From Hyphomicrobiales bacterium (GTDB lineage: Bacteria; Pseudomonadota; Alphaproteobacteria; Rhizobiales; Rhizobiaceae): 64,000 nucleotides of DNA. Under the pieces are notes generated by a model. It had not been told where the DNA came from. It made no database searches and saw only the letters and a program-made list of their open reading frames with translations. The DNA lies in the NCBI GenBank assembly GCA_900468625.1, contig UBUL01000023.1, positions 1 to 64,000 of the forward strand. The letters are read 5' to 3'. Positions 41,546 to 50,874 of the stretch are shown here, in pieces (within the stretch, counting starts at the first letter, position 1; each line of letters starts with the position of its first letter). The position numbers were made by a program, and so were the translations under genes.

Positions 41546-43492
41546 TCAAAATTCCTCCCAATCGTCCCGGGCAGCGGCGGCAGCCGTTGCGGTTGCCTTG
41601 CCGGCGAAAGCCTTGGCAACGGTGCGGCCGAGGGCACGGGCCGGCGATGCGGCCGGCTTCGAACGTGCGGTCGCAACGGCTGGCCGAGCCTGCGCAACCT
41701 GCGCGGCGTCGCCGAGGCGGAACTGCCTGAGCAACTCGTTGAGGGCCGCGGCCTCGCTGGCGAGCGCATGGCTCGCCGCCGTCTGCTCCTCGACCATGGC
41801 GGCATTCTTCTGCGTACCCTGATCCATGTTGTTGACCGCCGTGTTGATCTCCTGCAGGCCGGTCGACTGTTCGCGGGTCGCCGTCACGATCGCGCCGACA
41901 TGACGGTTGATCTCCTGCACTTCGGATACGATCAGTGCCAGCGCCTTGCCGGTTTCCCCGACCAGAGACACGCCTGTATTGACCTGATCGCCTGAGGTCG
42001 TGATGAGCGACTTGATTTCTTTCGCGGCGTTGGCGGAACGCTGGGCGAGTTCGCGCACCTCCTGAGCAACGACGGCAAAGCCTTTGCCGGCATCTCCGGC
42101 GCGCGCGGCCTCTACGCCGGCGTTCAGCGCCAAAAGATTGGTCTGAAACGCAATGTCATCGATGACGCTGATAATGTTGCTGATTTCGCCCGAGGACTTT
42201 TCGATCTGGTGCATGGCCGAAACGGCGTTGCGAACCACTTCGCCTGAGCGTTCCGCACCGAGGCGGGCACGCTCGACGAGATGGCCGACATCTTCGGCGC
42301 GTTTGGCAGAGTCGCGAACCGTAATCGTCACCTGCTCCAGAGCTGCGGCGGTCTCTTCGACCGCGGCAGCCTGCTGTTCGGTGCGATGTGCCAGGTCGTC
42401 GGCGGCCGAACGGATTTCGTCGGCGCCGGCATTGATGGCGGCGGCATTGCGGCCCACGGACTGCAGGGCTGCTTCGAGCTTTTCGACGGCATTGTTGAAA
42501 TCGGCGCGAACGCTGTCGAGTTGCGGAGCAAAACCGTTGCGAAGGCGGATTGCGACATTTCCGGAAGACAACGCCGAAAGGCCGCCTGCAAGCGCTTCCA
42601 TGGCGAAACGGATTTCGCCCTCTTCACGCGCCTTCTGCTCGTCGTTCATCTGACGCTGACGTTCGGCATCGCCACGCATGCGTTCGGTCTCACCGGCCAG
42701 ACGCAGCTTCTCGATCCCCGCCTGCTTGAAGACGAGAACGGCGTCAGCCATGCGGCCGATTTCATCGCCGCGGCCGACAGCCGGTACTTCGACATCATGC
42801 TCGCCATTTGCCAGACGACCCATTGCCGCCGTCATGCCGACGATCGGGCGCACGATGATGCGTGACAGCAGCCAGGCAAGTACGGCGGCAGCGAGCGACC
42901 CGAAGATACCGCCGACGATGAGGGTGAGGCGAAGATCGCCGTTGGCATCGGCTTGCATGGCCGCCAGATCGCCTGCCTTGGCACGAGCGGCCTGCTTGAT
43001 CTTCGCGGCAGCTTCGCGGAAGCCGTCAAGCTGGCCCTTGGTTTCGTTCTGACCGATCTTGACGATCTGATCGAGCGGCATCTCGGTTTCCTTGCGGGCC
43101 TTGGCCTGCGGCTCCGCGAGCTGGTGGAAATAGAGATCGGCCGCCTTTTGCATATTGTCGATCGCCTGCAAGAGATCCGGAGAACCGGCTGCGGCCTGCT
43201 TGGCGGCGTCGATGCTCTTCAACATCCGTTCGCGATTGTTGAAGATATCGCGATAGGTGCTGTCGCTGCGCAAAAGCAGGAAGCCGCGCAGATTGACGGC
43301 CTGCTCCAGCATGGCCTGAAGCGAGTCGTCGATCAGGCTGACGAGCTGCTGCGAGCCAGCCTGTTCCGTCGCAGCTCCGGCGGAGACCTCTTCCTTGGAA
43401 TAGACGAATACGGAAACACAGGCGAAAATGGCGATCAGCGCCGTGAACGTGACGGCGAGTTTGCCATTCAACGAGAGTTTTTTCGCAAACAT
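41546..43492 (-). CDS. Methyl-accepting chemotaxis protein with C-terminal tether motif
   Basis: A 648-residue chemoreceptor. It has an N-terminal membrane helix (about 11-31), a helical periplasmic sensor (about 32-185), a second helix near 195-218, HAMP and linker, then the MCP signalling domain with the hairpin tip IDDIAFQTNLLALNAGVEAA, which keeps the CheW/CheA contact. It ends in DDWEEF, an xWxxF pentapeptide like the CheR/CheB docking tail of high-abundance receptors. The start at 43492 has AGGAGG upstream. The ligand is unknown. No other che genes are in the window. Confidence 0.94.
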   Translation of the reverse strand: MFAKKLSLNGKLAVTFTALIAIFACVSVFVYSKEEVSAGAATEQAGSQQLVSLIDDSLQAMLEQAVNLRGFLLLRSDSTYRDIFNNRERMLKSIDAAKQAAAGSPDLLQAIDNMQKAADLYFHQLAEPQAKARKETEMPLDQIVKIGQNETKGQLDGFREAAAKIKQAARAKAGDLAAMQADANGDLRLTLIVGGIFGSLAAAVLAWLLSRIIVRPIVGMTAAMGRLANGEHDVEVPAVGRGDEIGRMADAVLVFKQAGIEKLRLAGETERMRGDAERQRQMNDEQKAREEGEIRFAMEALAGGLSALSSGNVAIRLRNGFAPQLDSVRADFNNAVEKLEAALQSVGRNAAAINAGADEIRSAADDLAHRTEQQAAAVEETAAALEQVTITVRDSAKRAEDVGHLVERARLGAERSGEVVRNAVSAMHQIEKSSGEISNIISVIDDIAFQTNLLALNAGVEAARAGDAGKGFAVVAQEVRELAQRSANAAKEIKSLITTSGDQVNTGVSLVGETGKALALIVSEVQEINRHVGAIVTATREQSTGLQEINTAVNNMDQGTQKNAAMVEEQTAASHALASEAAALNELLRQFRLGDAAQVAQARPAVATARSKPAASPARALGRTVAKAFAGKATATAAAAARDDWEEF

Positions 43493-43803
43493 GAGCGAGC
43501 GCCTCCTGAGCGCGGTCCTGGCGAGCATCATTGGCCGGGTCTGGGAGGAAAGCGCGGCCAACGCTCGAACAATTCAGGGAGGGCATGATTGGACGCGGGA
43601 GCGCAAAGCCTTCATGGCAGGCGGCGACCTCGAAAAGGATTGCCGCAATCGCAGGCATGAGTAGAGGCTTCGGCTTTAAATTTATTTAATTTGTACCTGC
43701 GGCTTGGCATGCCACCGGAACGTGTCCGTTTTGAACGCAGCCGCGGAAACGCTCCATCTCTTTGCTTTCACGCAAAACCGCTCGCGCTTTGGCTGGACTT
43801 GCG
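43493..43803. other. Intergenic region upstream of the chemoreceptor
   Basis: About 311 bases between two minus-strand genes. An AT-rich tract (ttaaatttatttaattt, 43677-43693) is a likely promoter area for the chemoreceptor. I see no gene and no strong hairpin. Confidence 0.4.
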
Positions 43804-44811
43804 CTAATTCACCGTCGCGGCAGTCAGGATCAGTATATCCAGATCGTGCTCAGGATAGAAATCCTGCGCCGTCATCTGGAAGGTCGTCGCTCCGATCTTC
43901 TTCACATTCTCACCGCAGAAGCTGATGTAGTTCTCCGGGCTGCCTTTATCGACCGTCAGCTCGAAATGCTTGATCGGACCGGACCAATTGGCACCCGTCG
44001 TCAGCACGTAAGATATCCAGTTTTCGGTATAGCCCCGACCACCCTTTTCAGCCAGCACAGCAAGCTTGGCCGCCGTTTTCAGGAAGGCATCGTCGAGGCA
44101 ATATTTGCTGCGATAGGCCTGCAGCTGCTGCTTCTGATAGTCTTCGTCGCCGGCAAAAGTGATGGCGACGGTGCCGCCGACGCTCGGCTTGTAGCGATGC
44201 TCCACGGCGATCCTGGCCTTGGCCGGGAATTTTGTGCGCCACCAGTAGGTCGTATGCAGCGTCCACATCGGCGTCGGATGATGCTTCATGCCCTGGCCGT
44301 CATTGTCGTATTCGTCGTCGGCGATCAGGCCGCGGGCGGTCCAATCCTCGATTATGTCGACGGGCAATTTGGCGACAGCGTCCATGGTCGCCTTGCTCAT
44401 CGGCAGAAGCGGCACGCCGTGGGCTTTCAACTCATCCGTCATGTCGACGTCGGCCACCGATACGCGCTGCTGCAGGGTCGGGATGATGGCCTTGCCGTCC
44501 TGCGTCACCGTGAAGCCGAGGAAATTGTCGGATTCGACGTTTCCCGCATCGACCATGCTGTCTATGTCGCCCTTGATATCGGGCATCGGAAAGGCGACGA
44601 CGCTTTCGACATCCTTGTCGGACGTATTTTCGAAGAGGTAGTCGACGCGCACTTCGGCCTGCGAAATGAACAGCTTCTCCTCAGCCATGCTGATATCGCC
44701 GGTGCGGACATAGGCGAGCCCACCCGTCCTCAGCTCCGCCATGGTGTCGTTCGCAAGAGCTGGAACCGCGAACATCGTCATTAACGCTGCATAGCCACCG
44801 ATCTTTCGCAT
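43804..44811 (-). CDS. DUF4424 family secreted protein
   Basis: A 335-residue protein with a signal peptide (1-20, ending ALA-ND) and a domain matching DUF4424. The segment ISQAEVRVDYLFENTSDKDVESVVAFPMPDI near 50-80 is beta-strand-rich, and Cys pairs occur near 239 and 298. No activity is known. It is probably periplasmic or exported. It stands alone on the minus strand, divergent from tlyA. Confidence 0.85.
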   Translation of the reverse strand: MRKIGGYAALMTMFAVPALANDTMAELRTGGLAYVRTGDISMAEEKLFISQAEVRVDYLFENTSDKDVESVVAFPMPDIKGDIDSMVDAGNVESDNFLGFTVTQDGKAIIPTLQQRVSVADVDMTDELKAHGVPLLPMSKATMDAVAKLPVDIIEDWTARGLIADDEYDNDGQGMKHHPTPMWTLHTTYWWRTKFPAKARIAVEHRYKPSVGGTVAITFAGDEDYQKQQLQAYRSKYCLDDAFLKTAAKLAVLAEKGGRGYTENWISYVLTTGANWSGPIKHFELTVDKGSPENYISFCGENVKKIGATTFQMTAQDFYPEHDLDILILTAATVN

Positions 44812-44921
44812 GATGCCCTCGCCCGTTGATGCCGGCGATTATCGCCGGCCGCGATCCGCCGTCAACGCCGATTCAGCATAAAAGGCTTGCAACATAACCC
44901 ATTGCCCTGCATGGACAGCCT

Positions 44922-45662
44922 ATGTCCGAACCGCAACGCCTCGACCAGCTCCTCGTCACCCTCTCCCTTTTCGCCAGCCGATCACGGGCGCGCGATGCCA
45001 TTCAACGCGGCACGGTGACCGTGAACGGCAAGATCGTGACGAAGCCGGGTGCACTTTTTTCCGAAAGCGCTGATATCAGCATCGACGATCCCGCGCAGGA
45101 ATACGTCTCGCGTGCGGCCTTGAAGCTGGTGGCGGCACTCGACCATTTCGGCCTCGATCCACAAGGGCAGCATTGTCTCGATGTCGGTGCATCGACGGGA
45201 GGCTTTACCGAAGTGCTGCTGCAACGTGGCGCTTCCCATGTGACGGCGATCGACGTCGGCCACGACCAGATGCATCCGCGGATAGCGGGTGATCCGCGCG
45301 TGACCAATATCGAGGGACTGAACGCGCGCAACCTGACTGCAGACGATGTAGGCGAGCCTTTCACCTTCATCGTTTCCGATGTCTCCTTCATTTCGCTGAA
45401 GCTGGCGCTGGCGCCGGCGCTCGCGCTTGCCGAACCGGGTGCACGGGCGGCGCTGCTGGTGAAACCGCAATTCGAAGCGGGTCGCGATGCGATAGGCAAG
45501 GCCGGGCTTTTGAAGGACCCTTCCTCGGCTCCGGCGGTTGCGGCAGAACTCGAGCGCTGGTTTACAAACGACATGGGCTGGCAAAGCTTCGGCCTCATCG
45601 CCTCGCCGATCGCAGGCGGCGACGGCAACCAGGAATTTCTTCTCGCAGGGATCAAGCCATGA
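44922..45662 (+). CDS. tlyA: TlyA family rRNA methyltransferase/hemolysin
   Basis: A 246-residue protein with an N-terminal S4 RNA-binding domain (about 5-65, RLDQLLVTLSLFASRSRARDAI) and an FtsJ-like methyltransferase domain with the SAM motif DVGASTGGFTEVLLQRG near 87-103. TlyA proteins 2'-O-methylate ribosomal RNA in mycobacteria, and the hemolysin name is historical. The stop overlaps the next start (ATGA), so it is coupled to the RNA methyltransferase gene. Confidence 0.93.
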   Translation: MSEPQRLDQLLVTLSLFASRSRARDAIQRGTVTVNGKIVTKPGALFSESADISIDDPAQEYVSRAALKLVAALDHFGLDPQGQHCLDVGASTGGFTEVLLQRGASHVTAIDVGHDQMHPRIAGDPRVTNIEGLNARNLTADDVGEPFTFIVSDVSFISLKLALAPALALAEPGARAALLVKPQFEAGRDAIGKAGLLKDPSSAPAVAAELERWFTNDMGWQSFGLIASPIAGGDGNQEFLLAGIKP

Positions 45663-46909
45663 GCACCGAAACCGTCACCATCCAGAAGCTCGGCGCCCAG
45701 GGCGACGGCATCGCGCAGGGCACTGATGGCCCGATCTACGTGCCCTTCACGCTGCCGGGCGAAAGCGTTGCCATCGCGCGGGTGAAGAGCCAGGGTACGC
45801 TGATGTCGATCGCGTCTGCCTCGCCGGACCGGCAGGAGCCGCAGTGTCGACACTTCGGCCCGCACGGCGTCAACGGCGCCTGCGGCGGCTGCACCTTGCA
45901 GCATTACGCCGACGCACCCTATCGCGCCTTCAAGCGCCAGCTGGTCGTCGACGCACTGCGCTCTAAGGGCCTCACACCCGAGGTGGACGATATCGTCACC
46001 GCGCATCCGGGCGAGCGGCGCAGGGTGGTCTTCGCCGCGCGCAAGACCGAAAAGGGCATGCTGATCGGCTTCAACCAGGCCGAAAGCCACCATATCGTCG
46101 CCATCGAGGAATGTCCCATCGCCTCGGCCGGCATCATGGCCAGGCTGCCGGCAATCAAGACGATTGCCGCCGCGATGGCCATCAACGCCGAAGCTTTCCG
46201 CATTTCCGTATTGGAGACGCAGACCGGCCTCGACCTTGCCGTCGACGGTATCAAATCGCTGTCGGACAAGCAGCGCCGCAGCACGATCGAAACCGTGCTG
46301 TCGCTTCGCGGCATCGCGCGCGTCTCTCTGAACGGCGAGATCCTGGTGGAGCCGGCAAAACCGATCATCGATTTCGGCGGCGTGCAGGTCGCACCGCCAC
46401 CCGGCGCCTTCACGCAGGCGACCAGGCAGGCCGAAGATGCCATGGCCGAGCTGGTTGCGACCCATGTCGGCAAGGCGAAGCGCATCGCCGATCTCTTTGC
46501 AGGCAGCGGCACCTTCTCGCTTCGTCTGGCGCGGATCGGACGCGTGCATGCCGTGGAAGGCGAAGCCAAGCCGCTGGCGGCGCTCGATCATGCCGCGCGC
46601 AATACGCAAGGATTGAAGCCGGTCACCGTCGAGCGACGCGATCTTTTCCGCCGGCCGCTGATGACGCAGGAATTGAAGGTCTACGACGCTGTCGTCTTCG
46701 ACCCGCCCCGCGCCGGCGCGGAGTTCCAGAGCAAGGAGCTTGCCCGCTCTCAGGTCAAGAAGATCCTCGCCGTCTCCTGCAACCCGCTGACGCTTGCCCG
46801 CGACCTCGCCATATTGGTCGAGGGCGGCTACCGCATCACGCGGGTGACGCCGATCGACCAATTCCTGTGGACCTCGCATGTCGAGGTGGTTGCGGCGCTG
46901 GAGAAGTAA
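45659..46909 (+). CDS. Class I RNA (uracil-5-)methyltransferase, RlmD/TrmA family
   Basis: A 416-residue enzyme with an N-terminal TRAM-like domain (1-60), an iron-sulfur cysteine cluster (CRHFGPHGVNGACGGC, near 62-77), the SAM motif IADLFAGSGTFSLRL near 277-291 and the catalytic cysteine in AVSCNPLTLARDL. It should methylate a uridine of ribosomal or transfer RNA; the exact position cannot be read. It overlaps tlyA by four bases, making a small rRNA-modification operon. Confidence 0.93.
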   Translation: MSTETVTIQKLGAQGDGIAQGTDGPIYVPFTLPGESVAIARVKSQGTLMSIASASPDRQEPQCRHFGPHGVNGACGGCTLQHYADAPYRAFKRQLVVDALRSKGLTPEVDDIVTAHPGERRRVVFAARKTEKGMLIGFNQAESHHIVAIEECPIASAGIMARLPAIKTIAAAMAINAEAFRISVLETQTGLDLAVDGIKSLSDKQRRSTIETVLSLRGIARVSLNGEILVEPAKPIIDFGGVQVAPPPGAFTQATRQAEDAMAELVATHVGKAKRIADLFAGSGTFSLRLARIGRVHAVEGEAKPLAALDHAARNTQGLKPVTVERRDLFRRPLMTQELKVYDAVVFDPPRAGAEFQSKELARSQVKKILAVSCNPLTLARDLAILVEGGYRITRVTPIDQFLWTSHVEVVAALEK

Positions 46910-46913
46910 GTCT

Positions 46914-47666
46914 TCAGCGCTTCATGAAAGCTTCGAAAGCCGCGCGTGCTTCGGCGCTTTTCAGCTGGGCGGCGAAATGCTCCGCTTCTTTCTGGATTCG
47001 GTCGAGGACGGCGTCCGGTGGGCCGCGCATCAGGTCACGGGCGATCCGCAGCGCCTCGGGCGGCTTGGCGGCGAGTTTGGCCGCCAGCGACAGTGTCTCG
47101 GCTTCCACCGCGTCCGGTGGCGTCACCTTCCAGATCAGGCCGGCCTCCTTGGCGTCCGCAGCGGAAAAGCCTTCGCCGAGGGCCAGCAGAGCGAAGGCGC
47201 GCTGATGACCCATCACACGCGGAGCAAGCAGGCTCGAGGCCGCTTCAGGAACCAGCGCAAGATCGACAAAAGGCGTCTTGAACAGGCTGCGATCGGAGGC
47301 AACGGTCAAATCACAATGCAGGTGGATCGTCGTGCCGATGCCGATCGCCAGGCCATCGACGCCGGAGACGACAGGTTTCTTCGTGCTTGCCAGCGCGACA
47401 AGAAAATCGATGACCTCGCGCCCCATATTGCCGCTCATGGCGAAGGCTAGGAAGTCGGCGAGATCGTTGCCAGCCGAGAAGCAGCCTTGCGTACCCAGAA
47501 AGGCATGGACGCTGATATCGGGGGCAGCTTCCGCCGCCTTCAGCGCATCGGTCATCGTCTGATACATGGCGCGCGTGATGGCGTTCTTTTTTTCCGGCCG
47601 GTTGAACCGGATGATCTGAACCTGCGGCGCAGTCTCTGGTCGTTGAATCAGGATATCGTCGGTCAT
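46914..47666 (-). CDS. Enoyl-CoA hydratase/isomerase family protein
   Basis: A 250-residue crotonase-fold protein. The oxyanion-hole segment GCFSAGNDLADFL (near 56-68) and GVDGLAIGIGTTIHLHCDLTVAS are present. It should hydrate or isomerise an enoyl-CoA. It lies nine bases after the acyl-CoA dehydrogenase gene, so the two form a beta-oxidation-type operon. At the usual catalytic positions the residues are not the standard Glu pair as far as I can judge by eye, so an isomerase role is possible. Confidence 0.88.
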   Translation of the reverse strand: MTDDILIQRPETAPQVQIIRFNRPEKKNAITRAMYQTMTDALKAAEAAPDISVHAFLGTQGCFSAGNDLADFLAFAMSGNMGREVIDFLVALASTKKPVVSGVDGLAIGIGTTIHLHCDLTVASDRSLFKTPFVDLALVPEAASSLLAPRVMGHQRAFALLALGEGFSAADAKEAGLIWKVTPPDAVEAETLSLAAKLAAKPPEALRIARDLMRGPPDAVLDRIQKEAEHFAAQLKSAEARAAFEAFMKR

Positions 47667-47675
47667 GGCTTTTCC

Positions 47676-49454
47676 TTAGGCTAATGCCGCACGGGCGGCT
47701 TCAAGGCTGGGCGCGCCGGCGATGATCCGATCGGAGAGAGCGGCAGTCTCGGCCAGAAGATTTTCGGCAGCGAAGCGGCAGAGCGCGATGCGCGTGCCAC
47801 CCTCTCCGTCACCCACATCGGCTAGGCCGCCCTTGGCCAGATAGGAGCCGGTCAGCACAAGGCCGAAAAGCCGCTGGTAAGGTGTGGCGCCTGCCAAGGC
47901 TTCGGCAACGGCGCCCTCCGCCTGCTTGGACAAGAGCCATTCGGTCGCCTTTTCCAGATCGGCGATTGCCGCCCGCAGCCGCGGCGCCGTCTCGCCGAAG
48001 CCTTCGAGATTGGATTTGGCGACGCTATCGGCGATCTCCCGCAATTCGGCGATAAAGCCGCGTACGTGATCGCCGTTGGCGATCGTCAGCTTGCGCGTCA
48101 CCAGGTCGATGGCCTGAATGCCGTTGGTGCCTTCATAGATCGGGGCGATACGGGCGTCACGCAGCAGCCGCGCCGCACCCGTCTCTTCGATAAAGCCCAT
48201 GCCGCCATGGACCTGGATGCCAAGCGAAGCGACATCGACGCCCGCATCGGTGGAGAAGGACTTCGCGATCGGCGTCAACAGCGCTGCACGCTCCTGCCAG
48301 AAGCGGGCCTTCCGCGGATCGCGATGCGACATGTCGATCGCCTCGGCACAGGCATAGCAGATGGCGCGCGAGCCCTGCGTCAGGGCTTTCATCGTCAGCA
48401 GCATGCGGGCGACATCGGGATGCTCGATGATCGGGCTCATGCCCGATGCGGTCGCGCCCGGCGCGCGGCCCTGAGTGCGCTCTCTGGCATAGGCGATAGC
48501 CTTCTGCGTTGCCGCCTCGGCAATCGCCACGCCCTGGATGCCGACGGCGAGGCGCGCATTGTTCATCATCGTGAACATGCAGGCGAGGCCCTTGTTCTCC
48601 TCACCGACGAGCCAGCCGACGGCGCCCTTCTCCGCACCATATTTGCCATCGCCATAAATCATCGTGCAGGTCGGCGAACCGTGAATGCCGAGCTTGTGTT
48701 CCAACGAATGGGCAAAATAATCGTTGCGGGCGCCGAGCGAGCCATCGTCGTTCACAAGGAATTTCGGCACAAGAAAGAGCGAAATGCCGCGCGTGCCGGC
48801 CGGCGCATCCGGCAGGCGGGCGAGAACGAAATGGATGATGTTTTCCGTCGCCTGGTGATCGCCCCAGGTAATGAAAATCTTCTGGCCGAAGAGGCGATAG
48901 GTGCCGTCGTTACTGCGTTCGGCGCGGGTGCGCAATGCCCCGACATCGGAGCCGGCATGCGGCTCGGTCAGGTTCATCGTGCCGGACCATTCGCCGGAAA
49001 CGAGCTTTGCCAGATATGTCTTCTTCAGGTCATCACTGCCGTGAGCCCGCAGCGCCTCGACAGCCCCCATAGTCAGCGTCGGCGCAAGGCCGAAGGCCAT
49101 CGAGGCGGAATTCCACATCTCGAGAGTCGCGATATTCAGCATATGCGGCAGGCCCTGCCCGCCGAATTCCTCGGGCGCGGTGAGGCTGTTCCAGCCCCCG
49201 GCGATCCAATCGCGATAGAGCTTCTCCCAGCCTGCCGGAAGCACTACCTTGCCGTCGACCAGCTTCGCCCCCTGGCGGTCACCGATTTCGGCGAGCGGCT
49301 CCACCTCCTCGCCGGCAAATCGTCCGGCCTCCGACAGAATGGCATCGACGACATCGGCGCTGAGATCGCCGAGCATGCCTGCTTCCATGGCGCGCGCCAT
49401 GCCCGCGACATGTTTCAGCGTGAACGCGATTTCTTCGACAGGCGCCTTGTACAT
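47676..49454 (-). CDS. Acyl-CoA dehydrogenase with extra C-terminal domain
   Basis: A 592-residue flavoenzyme of the long acyl-CoA dehydrogenase type. MNLTEPHAGSDVGALRT and FITWGDHQ form the FAD/substrate region, and IYEGTNGIQAIDL carries the catalytic glutamate region. The C-terminal 120 residues form the extra helical domain of this subgroup. It oxidises an acyl-CoA in fatty-acid or branched-chain degradation. The start at 49454 has GGAGGAA six to eight bases upstream. An ACGT-rich operator-like site lies about 80 bases upstream. Confidence 0.94.
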   Translation of the reverse strand: MYKAPVEEIAFTLKHVAGMARAMEAGMLGDLSADVVDAILSEAGRFAGEEVEPLAEIGDRQGAKLVDGKVVLPAGWEKLYRDWIAGGWNSLTAPEEFGGQGLPHMLNIATLEMWNSASMAFGLAPTLTMGAVEALRAHGSDDLKKTYLAKLVSGEWSGTMNLTEPHAGSDVGALRTRAERSNDGTYRLFGQKIFITWGDHQATENIIHFVLARLPDAPAGTRGISLFLVPKFLVNDDGSLGARNDYFAHSLEHKLGIHGSPTCTMIYGDGKYGAEKGAVGWLVGEENKGLACMFTMMNNARLAVGIQGVAIAEAATQKAIAYARERTQGRAPGATASGMSPIIEHPDVARMLLTMKALTQGSRAICYACAEAIDMSHRDPRKARFWQERAALLTPIAKSFSTDAGVDVASLGIQVHGGMGFIEETGAARLLRDARIAPIYEGTNGIQAIDLVTRKLTIANGDHVRGFIAELREIADSVAKSNLEGFGETAPRLRAAIADLEKATEWLLSKQAEGAVAEALAGATPYQRLFGLVLTGSYLAKGGLADVGDGEGGTRIALCRFAAENLLAETAALSDRIIAGAPSLEAARAALA

Positions 49455-49534
49455 GATGATTTCCTCCGGATCGGTGCCGGCCATGATCCGCCTCACCCGG
49501 ACCATCGGCCATTTGTGGCTACAGCTAGTTTATT

Positions 49535-49550
49535 TTTACGTAAACGTCAA
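49535..49550. promoter_or_regulatory. Candidate catabolic-regulator operator upstream of the acyl-CoA dehydrogenase
   Basis: TTTACGTAAACGTCAA contains the palindrome TTTACGTAAA and a second ACGT. From memory this resembles the ACGT-repeat boxes of LiuR-type MerR regulators of branched-chain and fatty acid catabolism. It sits 81 bases before the dehydrogenase start in an AT-rich stretch. Confidence 0.45.
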
Positions 49551-49741
49551 TTTTCCAGATAACAAAGATGCCTATTTCCACCCTCTCGCGAACTCGAATA
49601 TCGCATACGCTTTCGGCGCGCTGTGCGGCCGTGACATCGCCACCAATGCCCACGATTATTTCGCGAAAGCACCGACTTGCATAAACAACCGTCATGAACG
49701 AAGACTATGGCAACTGTTCAGACAATGCGAACGACACCGCC

Positions 49742-50743
49742 ATGAACACGCTCACATTAGCCAATACGATACCCGGCTTCATCTGGGCCTATCGTCTCCG
49801 CCCCGGGGATTCCACGGCGGAGCGACTACCTGATGATGCCGATCGTTCGACGCTTTTCAGCGGCCAAGGCTTTCTCTGGCTGCATCTCAATCTCGTCGAT
49901 GCGCGCGTATCGGCTTTCCTCGAGGATGCGCCCGGACTGAACGAAGCCGCTCGCACGGCTCTCACCACGCATGAGACACATGCGACGATCACCGTCGACG
50001 ATCAGATGCTATTCGGCACATTGGTCGATTTTCAGCGTGACTTTGCCCATAACACGCATGATATCGGCTGGCTGCATTTTGCGCTGACCGATCGCCTGCT
50101 CATCACCAGCCGGCTGCAGCCGCTGCGCAGCCTGGACCGGGTGCGGGTGCTGATCGAGAAGAATGCGGCCCGGTTTGCGAACCCGGTGGATATTTTCGAG
50201 CTGATCGTCGTCGAATTCCAGCGCAGCCTGATCTCCGTCGTCATCGAGATCAGCGAAGAACTCAATGCCATCGAGGATTTCGTCCACGGGAATACGTCGC
50301 GCGACGAGCGCGCCAAGCTTCCGCCCATCCGCCGGACCATCGTGCGTCTGCACCGCCATCTGCGGACAGTGCTCTCGCTGATGCGCCATGCCGCCGCCTC
50401 GGATGACGAGGAAATGCCGCTGGGATTCGAAGATATTGCCGCACGGCTGACGGGACGGCTGGAAGCGGTCGAGCATGATGTCTATGCATTGCAGGAACGC
50501 GCCAGGCTGCTGCACGAGGAAATCGATTCCAAGCTCGCCTCCGAGATCAACCGCCATCTCTACGTCCTGTCGATCATGACGGCGCTTCTGCTGCCGCCGA
50601 CGCTGGTGACCGGCTTTTTCGGCATGAATACATCTGGCCTGCCGCTTGCCGGCGGCGCGGGCGGCACCAGCTATGCCGTCGGCTTCATCATCGCCTCCAT
50701 GCTGCTGGCATGGTGGTTGCTGAAGCGCGTCAACATTCTCTGA
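49742..50743 (+). CDS. CorA/ZntB-family divalent cation transporter
   Basis: A 333-residue protein with a large cytoplasmic N-terminal domain (to about 265) and two C-terminal helices separated by the signature FFGMNTSGLP. The GMN motif defines CorA-superfamily channels, and the residues after it are closer to ZntB than to classical CorA. It should carry Mg2+ or Zn2+. The start is uncertain: ATG at 49742 was chosen because TLANTIPGFIWAY is the family-like opening, but ATG 49694 is in frame and neither has a clear ribosome site. A strong terminator follows. Confidence 0.88.
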   Translation: MNTLTLANTIPGFIWAYRLRPGDSTAERLPDDADRSTLFSGQGFLWLHLNLVDARVSAFLEDAPGLNEAARTALTTHETHATITVDDQMLFGTLVDFQRDFAHNTHDIGWLHFALTDRLLITSRLQPLRSLDRVRVLIEKNAARFANPVDIFELIVVEFQRSLISVVIEISEELNAIEDFVHGNTSRDERAKLPPIRRTIVRLHRHLRTVLSLMRHAAASDDEEMPLGFEDIAARLTGRLEAVEHDVYALQERARLLHEEIDSKLASEINRHLYVLSIMTALLLPPTLVTGFFGMNTSGLPLAGGAGGTSYAVGFIIASMLLAWWLLKRVNIL

Positions 50744-50756
50744 CAGCAGGCATGCA

Positions 50757-50785
50757 AAAGCCGCCCGAAGATGCCGGGCGGCTTT
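50757..50785 (+). terminator. Intrinsic terminator of the CorA/ZntB-like gene
   Basis: Eleven-base perfect arms AAAGCCGCCCG and CGGGCGGCTTT with a seven-base loop, followed by gcgtctt. It lies 14 bases after the stop codon. Confidence 0.85.
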
Positions 50786-50811
50786 GCGTCTTAGCCTCGG
50801 ATATGTGGCTT

Positions 50812-50862
50812 AGAGCATGATGCCGAAAAGTGTGATCGGTTTTCGGACGACATCATGCTCTA
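50812..50862. repeat. Family A palindromic intergenic repeat, copy 5
   Basis: Arms GAGCATGATG (50814 onward) and CATCATGCTC (50851-50860) are a perfect ten-base inverted repeat around gccgaaaagtgtgatcggttttcgg, the shared core in inverse orientation. Confidence 0.8.
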
Positions 50863-50874
50863 CTTCCTTGATTC

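Noticed and set aside
45002..46879. A 625-codon minus-strand frame over tlyA and the RNA methyltransferase gene
   Set aside because: Both plus-strand genes are well supported by motifs and ATGA coupling. The antisense frame is a codon-bias artefact.
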